Of a stretch of 64,000 nt of DNA, positions 45,888-54,300 are shown piece after piece. The position numbers and the translations under genes are program-made. The notes under the pieces were generated by a model that made no database searches, had not been told where the DNA came from, and worked only from the letters and a program-made list of their open reading frames with translations. Position 1 is the first letter of the stretch. Each line of letters begins with the position of its first letter. The stretch is from Collimonas sp. OK307 (GTDB lineage Bacteria; Pseudomonadota; Gammaproteobacteria; Burkholderiales; Burkholderiaceae_D). Where the stretch lies: NCBI RefSeq assembly GCF_900113705.1, contig NZ_FOQI01000006.1, forward strand, positions 1-64,000, given 5' to 3'.

Positions 45888-47156
45888 ATGAAAAATCCAA
45901 AATCAAAAGAAAGCTGGTTAAGAAAACTCGGTCCGGGCCTGATTACCGGCGCCGCAGATGACGATCCTAGCGGCATTGCCACCTATTCCCAGGCAGGAGC
46001 GCAGTTTGGTTTCAACCTGTTGTGGACGCTGTTTCTGACCTATCCGCTGATGGTTGGCATCCAGATGGTCAGCGCGAAAATCGGCCGGGTCAGCGGCCAT
46101 GGCCTGGCTACCAACATTCGCCGTCATTACCCGCCTTGGCTGTTATATGGCATCGTCGGCCTGCTGCTGGTGGCCAATACGATCAATATCGCTGCCGACG
46201 TTGCCGCCATGGGGGAAGCATTGAGGCTGCTGGTGGGCGGCCCTGCGCATTTTTATGCCTTGGGCTTCGGCCTGTTGTCGCTCGTGCTGCAAATTTTCAT
46301 TCCCTACGATCGTTACGTCCGCCTGCTGAAATGGCTGACGCTGGCTTTACTAGCCTATGTCGGCACCGCCTTCGTGGTGCATACGCCGTGGACCGAGGTG
46401 TTCGAAAAAACCGTCTGGCCGCACTTGTCCTGGAAGCCTGAATACATCACCACGGTAGTGGCTGTATTCGGCACCACCATCAGCCCTTACCTGTTTTTCT
46501 GGCAAGCGTCGCAGGAAGTGGAAGACCTGCAAGCCAGTCCGGACGCGAAACCGTTGAGAGATGCCCCGGACCAGGCCCACGCCAACTTTCGCCGGATCAA
46601 GATCGACACCAGCCTTGGCATGGGCTTTTCCAACATCGTCGCCTACTTCATCATGCTGACGACCGCAGTCACCCTTGGCCTGCACGGCATCACGAATATA
46701 CAAACCTCGGCACAGGCGGCTACGGCATTGCGCCCGATTGCGGGCGAGTTCGCCTTTTGGCTGTTTAGCGCGGGCATCATCGGCACCGGATTACTGGCTG
46801 TCCCGGTACTTGCCGGCTCGGCCGCCTATGCCATGGCGGGAGCGTTCCATTGGAAAAACAGCCTGGAACTGAAACCTGTGCTGGCCCGGAAATTCTATGG
46901 GATCATCGCCATCTCGACCGCCATCGGCGTAGCGCTCTGCTTCGCCCCCATCGATCCGATCAAGGCGCTGTACTGGAGTGCCGTGATTAACGGCGTCATT
47001 TCGGTGCCGATCATGTGCGTGATGATGCTGATGGCTGCGCATCCGAAAATCATGGGGCGATTCGTGATCACCGTCAAATTGAAAAGATTAGGCTGGCTCT
47101 GCACCGGGGTCATGGCTGTCGCGGTGCTGGCGATGTTTTGGACGCTCGGGAAATAG
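45888..47156 (+). CDS. NRAMP-family divalent-metal transporter with altered metal-site motifs
   Basis: 422 residues, about eleven membrane helices. The NRAMP/MntH family imports Mn(II), Fe(II) or related ions with protons across the inner membrane. TM1 reads GAADDDPSGIATYSQAGAQ: the classic DPGN is DPSG here (Asp26 kept). TM6 has GTTISPYLFFWQ near residues 195-206 in place of the usual GAxxMPHNLYLHS, so the metal-binding Met and His are lost. Such changes occur in NRAMP-related clades that carry Mg(II) or hard ions or that lack clear metal transport. No clear ribosome site precedes the ATG at 45888. Strong on family, uncertain on ion. Confidence 0.85.
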   Translation: MKNPKSKESWLRKLGPGLITGAADDDPSGIATYSQAGAQFGFNLLWTLFLTYPLMVGIQMVSAKIGRVSGHGLATNIRRHYPPWLLYGIVGLLLVANTINIAADVAAMGEALRLLVGGPAHFYALGFGLLSLVLQIFIPYDRYVRLLKWLTLALLAYVGTAFVVHTPWTEVFEKTVWPHLSWKPEYITTVVAVFGTTISPYLFFWQASQEVEDLQASPDAKPLRDAPDQAHANFRRIKIDTSLGMGFSNIVAYFIMLTTAVTLGLHGITNIQTSAQAATALRPIAGEFAFWLFSAGIIGTGLLAVPVLAGSAAYAMAGAFHWKNSLELKPVLARKFYGIIAISTAIGVALCFAPIDPIKALYWSAVINGVISVPIMCVMMLMAAHPKIMGRFVITVKLKRLGWLCTGVMAVAVLAMFWTLGK

Positions 47157-47185
47157 GCCGGAATCCGTGAAGCGCCCCAAATAAA

Positions 47186-47219
47186 AAAGCCCTCCTTTAT
47201 GACCACTCAGGAGAGCTTT
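47186..47219. terminator. Bidirectional intrinsic terminator between convergent genes
   Basis: AAAGCCCTCCT (47186-47196) pairs with AGGAGAGCTTT (47209-47219) with one wobble and a 12-base loop. On the minus strand six U follow, ending the RcnB-like transcript; on the plus strand it lies 30 bases past the transporter stop. Confidence 0.82.
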
Positions 47220-47261
47220 CTGTTGCAAGCCGTCAGCTACAAGACGGTAAACACGGCTTTG

Positions 47262-47747
47262 TCAGTTATTCAGGAGAAGCTGCAGGATGATACCGGTGGA
47301 AATCGCCACCAGCACGTAGTCGCCACCGGTTTGCACCCACTGATAACCGCGCGGCGGTGCATTCAGATGGTGGCCACGCCAGTCATTAACCACATATTGC
47401 CGGTTGCGATATTCAGGTGGCAGACGCTGGCCACGGTAAAATTCATGGTTCGGTCCGGCGCCACGTTCGCCTTGGTGACCGCGATTAGCCTGCCCGAAAT
47501 CCCGGTTATCCCGGTTATCCCGGTTATCCCGGTTATCCCGGTTATCCCGATGATCCTGTGGCCTGCCTTGATTGTTGCGGTTGTCGTGATTGTCTCGGTT
47601 GTCTCGGTTGTCTCGATTGTCTCGGTTGTCGCCTTGACCGTCTCGTTGCTGGTGATCATTACGATCGCCGAAATTTTGAGCGAAGGCAGATCCGCCGGTG
47701 GTCATGGTTATCGCCATGATGGCGCAAACAATGGGTTTGAAGTTCAT
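47262..47747 (-). CDS. RcnB-like periplasmic protein with Asp-Asn-Arg repeats
   Basis: 161 residues from the ATG at 47747, with TGGAG upstream. A signal peptide (MNFKPIVCAIMAITMTTGGSAFA) is followed by a low-complexity region of DNR and DNRDN units (residues about 38-90), then the RcnB domain with YRGQRLPPEYRNRQYVVNDW and PPRGYQWVQTGGDYVLVAI, ending in a hydrophobic stretch. RcnB of Escherichia coli helps nickel/cobalt homeostasis. The Asp/His-rich repeat could bind metals. Convergent with the NRAMP-like gene across a shared terminator, which hints at linked metal roles but is only proximity. Confidence 0.85.
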   Translation of the reverse strand: MNFKPIVCAIMAITMTTGGSAFAQNFGDRNDHQQRDGQGDNRDNRDNRDNRDNHDNRNNQGRPQDHRDNRDNRDNRDNRDNRDFGQANRGHQGERGAGPNHEFYRGQRLPPEYRNRQYVVNDWRGHHLNAPPRGYQWVQTGGDYVLVAISTGIILQLLLNN

Positions 47748-48318
47748 ATTCGGCTCCATTTATTGGTAAGTATCATATTCGTCGCGTGCACTCGGGCGCG
47801 GGCCTCATACCTATCCTGACAGGGCCTGCTTACAAGATAGGCTTACCAAACTGAAAACTCTGTGCGCCAGCGCACCTAACTTACCTGACATTTGGCAACG
47901 CGCAGAAAGACGTCGACGCAGTCTGACGGAGCAGATGCGACGCGTTATGTTGCATTGCGCCACATTACATTGTGATTTTCACTATGTGCGACAGCGCACT
48001 GAGTTTATCCGGCATTTCACTTAACCTTGACCAATACCGTCAGCGCAATAAAATTAACGGGGCGAGCTCCAATTGATGTTCAAAGAGCGCCCGAAGAAAC
48101 TGCTAAGCTGTAAAGCGCAGGCTGGCCCACAGCACACCAGCCGGCATTCCCGCTGCCTCAAATTCTATCGTCCCCTGTCGGACGCCTCTCTTGACAGCGA
48201 ACTTGTGCTGTTGCCTGAAGCGCTATTTTGCAGGGCCAGAATCAGATCCTTGACAACCATGTCCACGCTCTGCGATCCGATTCTCTTCAGTTTCATTACA
48301 TAAATAGAAACGTCAGAA
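47748..48318. other. Intergenic region before the glucan synthase, two related palindromes
   Basis: About 570 bases with no supported gene (a 76-codon frame at 48073 has no features). GTGCGC-CA-GCGCAC at 47862-47875 is a perfect inverted repeat; a related GTGCGA-CA-GCGCAC lies at 47986-47999, and the following ~18 bases of both are similar. These may be operator sites or remnants of a repeat. Confidence 0.55.
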
Positions 48319-51300
48319 TTGAAAACAGACCCAAGATCTCTCTATGACAGTTTACTCGGCATAAAGAACGCATTGCTACCCGGCAGCATGCGTAACGGAC
48401 CGGCAGAGGACGAGCTACCACTGCGCGCGGAACTGTTCAGCGCCTTGCAGATGGAGCAACACGGCCGTATCCTGGCCAATGCGCACAAACTCAGCAGCGA
48501 ACGCGCGCGCGACCAACTGCTATCGCGTCTGGCAGACAATGAAAATGTCATCATCGATGCCTGTAACCAGCTGACCGAAGCAATCCAGGCTAGCCGCCAG
48601 ATCACGCCTGCCGCTGAATGGCTGCTCGATAATTTCTATCTGATCGAAGAACAGATCCGTACCGCCAAACGTCATTTGCCAAAAAACTACAGCAAGGAAT
48701 TGCCGCGCCTGCTGCGCGGCAATTCAGCCGGCCGGCCGCGCGTCTACGACATTGCGCTGGAAACCATTTCGCACGGCGATGGCCGGGTCGATCCCGAAAG
48801 CCTGAGCCGTTTCGTCGCCGCCTACCAGCAAGTTACCCCTCTGAAACTGGGTGAATTGTGGGCGATCCCGATCATGCTGCGCCTGGCGCTGATAGAAAAC
48901 CTGCGGCGCGTCGCGGCCCATCTAGCCAACACACGCCTCAATCGCAATCTGGCCGACTCCTGGGCCGACGCCATGGCGGAGAGCGCCGAAAACGACCCCA
49001 GCAACCTGATCCTGCTGGTGGCCGACATGGCGCGCTCCAACCCGCCGCTGGACAGCGCGTTCGTCGCCGAACTGGTGCGCCGCCTGCAAGGGCAAAGCCC
49101 GGCACTGACACTGCCCTTGACCTGGCTGTCGCAACGCCTGACGGAATCCGGCCAGACCATCGAGCTGCTGGTCCAGTCTGAAACACAGCAGCAAGCCGCC
49201 GACCAGGTATCGATCAGCAACAGCATCGGCAGCCTGCGCTTCCTGAGCGCCATGGATTGGCGGGAATTCGTCGAAACCATGAGTGTGGTCGATCATGTCT
49301 TGCGCAAGGACCCGGTCGACGTTTATGCCCGCATGGATTTTTCCACGCGCGATCACTATCGGCATGTCATTGAAAAGATAGCCCGGTACAGTCCGCTGTC
49401 GGAATCCGACATTGCCGAACATGCGGTACGCCTTGCCGGCGCCGAGGCGACAGGTGTCGACCAACGCACCGGGCATGTCGGCTATTACCTGGTCGGCAAA
49501 GGCTTGGTGCAACTGGAACAAGCCGTCGCAGCCAGGCTTCCGTCGATGGAAGTGCTGCGGCGCGCGGGCAAAACAGCCCCCTTGGCCGCCTATATGGGCA
49601 GCATGCTGTTGATTACATTGGTAGTCACCGGTGGTATCGTCGCCAAGGCCTATGCCGACGGCGCAAGCGTTTGGCTGCTGGCATTGGTAGCCGCACTCGC
49701 TTTGGTGGCTGGCAGCCAGTTTGCGCATGCCATGGTCAACTGGGTGATCACCTTGGTCGCCGTGCCGCACCCGCTGCCGCGGATGGATTTTTCGAGCGGC
49801 GTTCCAGCCGAATCGCGGACGCTGGTGGTGGTGCCGACGATCATGTTCACCAGACAAAATATCGACAACCTGAGTGAAGCGCTCGAAGTACGCTACCTGG
49901 CCAACCGCGACGCCAATCTGCGCTTTTGCCTGTTGACCGATTTCGCCGACGCAAAAACCGAAACGATGCCGGAAGACGAAGGCCTGTTGCAGCATATCGA
50001 GCACAACATTCAAGAACTGAACAAAAAATACTTCCAGGATGAGGATAGCAATTTCCTGCTGCTGCACCGCCCGCGGCGCTGGAATCCACCAGAAAACACC
50101 TGGATGGGTTACGAGCGTAAGCGCGGCAAACTGGCAGATCTCAACGCATTCTTGCGCGGCGGTGCAAAAGACTGTTTTTCGCTTATCGTCGGCAATACGG
50201 AAAATTTGAGCAATGTCAGATACGTGATCACGCTCGATACCGATACCGAATTGCCACGCGATGCCGCCAGAAAATTCGTGGCCACCATGGCCCATCCGCT
50301 GAACCGCGCGCACTACGATGCCAGCCGCCAGCGCGTGGTCGAAGGTTATGGCATCCTGCAACCGCGCCTGGCGGTCAGCCTGCCCAGCGCCAGCGCCTCG
50401 CGCTACGAACTGTTGTGCGGCGGCGAAACCGGCATCGACCCTTACACCCGCACCGTATCGGATGTCTATCAGGATCTCTTTGGCGAAGGTTCTTTTGTCG
50501 GCAAAGGCATCTACGATATCGACAGCTTTGAACAGACATTGAAAGACCGCATGCCGGAAAACCGCGTGCTCAGCCATGATCTGCTGGAAGGTTGCTACGC
50601 GCGCTCCGGTTTGCTCAGCGATGTCCAGCTGTACGAGCAATATCCCGCCCGCTACAGTGCCGACATCAACCGTCGCCATCGATGGATACGCGGCGACTGG
50701 CAGATCGCTTCCTGGCTGCTGCCGAGGGTGCCAGGTGCACGTGACGCGGCAAGCGGCAAAATCGGCCATCACCGTAATCCGCTTTCAGCCTTGTCGCGCT
50801 GGAAGCTGTTCGACAACCTGCGGCGCAGCATAGTCCCGCTCGCGCTGACAGCCTTATTGCTGACCGGCTGGATCGGTCTGGCTTCAGCCTGGTTCTGGAC
50901 CTGCGTCGCGCTCGGCATCCTGCTGATTCCCTCCATCTGCGCCAGCCTGTTGAGCCTGCTCAGAAAACCGGAAGACGTACTGTTTCGCCAGCATTTTTCC
51001 GCATCGCTGCGGGCAGCCCTTCAGCATTTTTCCCATGCGGCCCTGACCTTGATTTTTTTGCCGTATGAGGCCGCAGTGAACCTGGACGCCATTATCCGTA
51101 CGCAATGGCGGATACTGGTTTCACATAAAAAACTACTGGAATGGAATCCATCCAGCGAAGTCAATCGCAAGACTGCGAACGGTTTGCTGTCCTACTACAG
51201 ATCGATGTGGATCGCGCCGGTGATTGCCCTCGCCACGGCGGCGTGGCTGGTTGTCAGGAATCCAAGCGCGCTGCAAGCCGCTACGGTCGTTTTGCTGCTG

Positions 51301-54300
51301 TGGTGGCTATCTCCCGTTATCGCGTGTTGGATCAGCCAGCCGATTGCTCGCCGCATAACCCAGCTGTCTTTGGAACAGACTCGTTTCCTGAAATCGCTGT
51401 CGCGCAAGATGTGGCTGTTTTTCGAGACCTACGTCGGCCCGGAAGATAACTGGCTGCCACTCGACAATGTACAGGAACACCCGGTGGCGGTGGTCGCGCG
51501 CCGTACCTCGCCCACCAACATCGGCCTGTCCCTGCTGGCCAATCTGACCGCCTATGATTTCGGCTACATCCCATCCGGCCAGCTGTTGGAAAGAACCCAG
51601 AACACCTTCCAGACCATGGCTTCCCTGGAACGTTACCAGGGACACTTCTACAACTGGTACGACACCCAATACCTGAAACCGCTGCACCCGATCTATGTCT
51701 CAACAGTGGATAGCGGTAATCTTGCCGGCCACCTGATGACTCTGCGCCCCGGCCTGACCGGCTTGCTGGATACGCCGATATTCAGCGCCAGAGTATTTTC
51801 CGGCATTCGCGACACTTATGAAATCCTGCGCGATACGGCGGGCGGTGGTCCGCTGGCGAAACTGGTCCAGTTCGAAAAAGATCTGGAAGCTGCCTGCCAA
51901 TCTGCACCAGCTACACTGATGGTAGTGCACGATTGCCTGCAAAGACTGAGCCATTGCGCGGCAGGTTTCGTTGCCGGCCTCGACACCGTTCCCGACACCC
52001 AGCTCAATGTCTGGGCCCGCGCTCTGGCCAGCCAGTGTCGTGAAGCTTTGCACGAGTTGAATATCCTGACACCGTGGATCCACATGCTGTCGCCGGCGGA
52101 ATGGATAAATGATTTCCCGCAGCTGGACCAGATTCCCACCTTGCGGCAACTGGCGCAAAACCATGCCAATCTAGCGCCAGTGCTTGAAGCGAAGTTTGCT
52201 GCGGACGATGGTTTGCAGCAAACCCACGCGCAACCCGGCCTCAGCCAACTGGTGGCCAAGGGCAGCAGTCAAGCCGCCGAGCGCATGCTGCTGATCGAAC
52301 AGCTGGTGACACAAGCTGCAGATTTTTCCCGCATGGAGTACGGCTTTCTGTACGATCCCGCCACACATCTGCTGGCCATCGGCTACAACGTCAGTGATCG
52401 CCGGCGCGATGTCAGTTTCTACGACCTGTTAGCCTCGGAAGCCAGGCTGGCCACTTTTGTCGCCATCGCCCAGGGCCAGATCCCGCAGGACAGCTGGTTT
52501 GCGCTAGGACGCCAACTCACCGTCGCCGGCGGCGAGCCGATCCTGTTGTCGTGGAGCGGCTCGATGTTCGAGTACCTGATGCCTCTGCTGGTCATGCCGA
52601 ACTTTGAAAATACCTTGCTGGCCCAGACTTACCGGTCTGCGGTAAAGCGGCACATCGAATACGGCATGCAGCGTGGCGTGCCATGGGGCATTTCGGAATC
52701 GGGATATCACACTTTCGACGCCAGCCTGAATTATCAGTATCGCGCATTCGGCGTGCCTGGCCTCGGTTTCAAACGCGGCCTCGGCGACGATCTGGTGATC
52801 GCTCCATATGCGTCGATGATGGCGTTGATGGTAGCGCCGGAAGAAGCATGCCGCAACCTGCAGCAATTATCGGCTGAAGGCTTCGAAGGCGAGTACGGTT
52901 TCTTCGAAGCGATCGATTACACGCCGTCGCGGATTCCACGCGGCCAGCAAAACGCGGTAATCCGCTCATTCATGGCGCATCATCAGGGCATGGGATTCTT
53001 GTCGCTAGCCTATTTGCTGCTCGACGCTCCCATGCAAAAGCGTTTCGAATCGGACCCTTTGTTCCAGGCCACCATGTCGCTGCTGCACGAACGTGTGCCG
53101 AAAGCCAGTGCAACTTATTCTAACACCACGGAGCTGGCCGACATCCGTACTGCAGCAGTCGACCAAGGCATGCAAATGCGCGTGCTGCAGCGTCCCGATC
53201 CACGTACTCCGGAAGTGCAGCTCCTGTCCAACGGGCGTTATCACGTGATGATCACCAGCGCCGGCGGCAGCCGCAGCCGCTGGAACGATCTGGCCGTCAC
53301 CCGCTGGCAAGAAGACAGCACCCGCGATAACTGGGGCACCTTCTGCTATGTCCGTGAATTGAACGCTGGCGAACCCGGCCATTTCTGGTCGACGGCATTC
53401 CAGCCCACACTGGCGCCGCCCGATAATTACGAAGTGATCTTCTCCGAGGGCCGCGCTGAATTCCGGCGGGGCGACAGCAATTTCGACATGCATACCGAAA
53501 TCGTGGTGTCGCAGGAAGACGACATCGAATTGCGCCGTACCCGCATCATCAACCGCTCGCGTACACGCCGCACCATAGATATCACCAGCTATGCCGAAGT
53601 AGTGCTGGCGCCAGCCGCCGCCGATGCCACCCATCCGGCATTCAGCAATCTGTTTGTCCAGACCGAGATCATCGCCGCGCAACGCGCCATCCTGTGCACT
53701 CGCCGTCCGCGTTCGATGAATGAAAAAATGCCGTGGATGTTCCATCTGATGGCGCTGCACGGCGCCGATATCGGCACGGTATCGTATGAAACCGACCGCA
53801 TGCAGTTTATAGGCCGCGGCAATACCGTCGCCGCACCGCAAGCGATGCGCGATCCGGAGCCGTTGGCGGGCAATGCCGGCCCGGTGCTCGACCCTATCGT
53901 CGCCATCCGCTATCAAATCACGCTTGAAGCAGAACAGACTGCCACCATCGACATGGTGACCGGTATCGGCGACTCGCGCGATGCGTGCCTGGGCTTGATC
54001 GAGAAATACCAGGACCGGCATCTGGCTGACCGCGTGGTCGAATTGTCCTGGCCGCATAGCCAAGTGGTGTTGCGTCAGCTTAACGCCAGCGAAGCCGACG
54101 CGCAGTTATATAGCCGGTTGGCCAATTCGGTTATTTACGTCAATCCGCTGCTGCGTGCCGACGCCAGTATCCTGATCCGCAATCACCGCGGGCAATCCGG
54201 CCTGTGGGGTTACGCCATCTCCGGCGATTTGCCGATCGTGCTGGTGCAGATCAAGAGCCAGGAAAACATCGAGCTGGTGCGCCAACTGGTGCAAGCGCAC

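Noticed and set aside
47480..47640. CRISPR-like array from evenly spaced repeats
   Set aside because: The repeats are contiguous 9-base units coding for Asp-Asn-Arg, with no spacers and no cas genes.
48073..48303. 76-codon frame before the glucan synthase
   Set aside because: Composition and lack of a ribosome site do not support a gene.
48922..50772. 616-codon frame opposite the glucan synthase
   Set aside because: Antisense to a well-supported coding region, no ribosome site or domain; a product of codon bias on the other strand.
53005..54063. 352-codon minus-strand frame
   Set aside because: Shadow of the glucan synthase; no family features.
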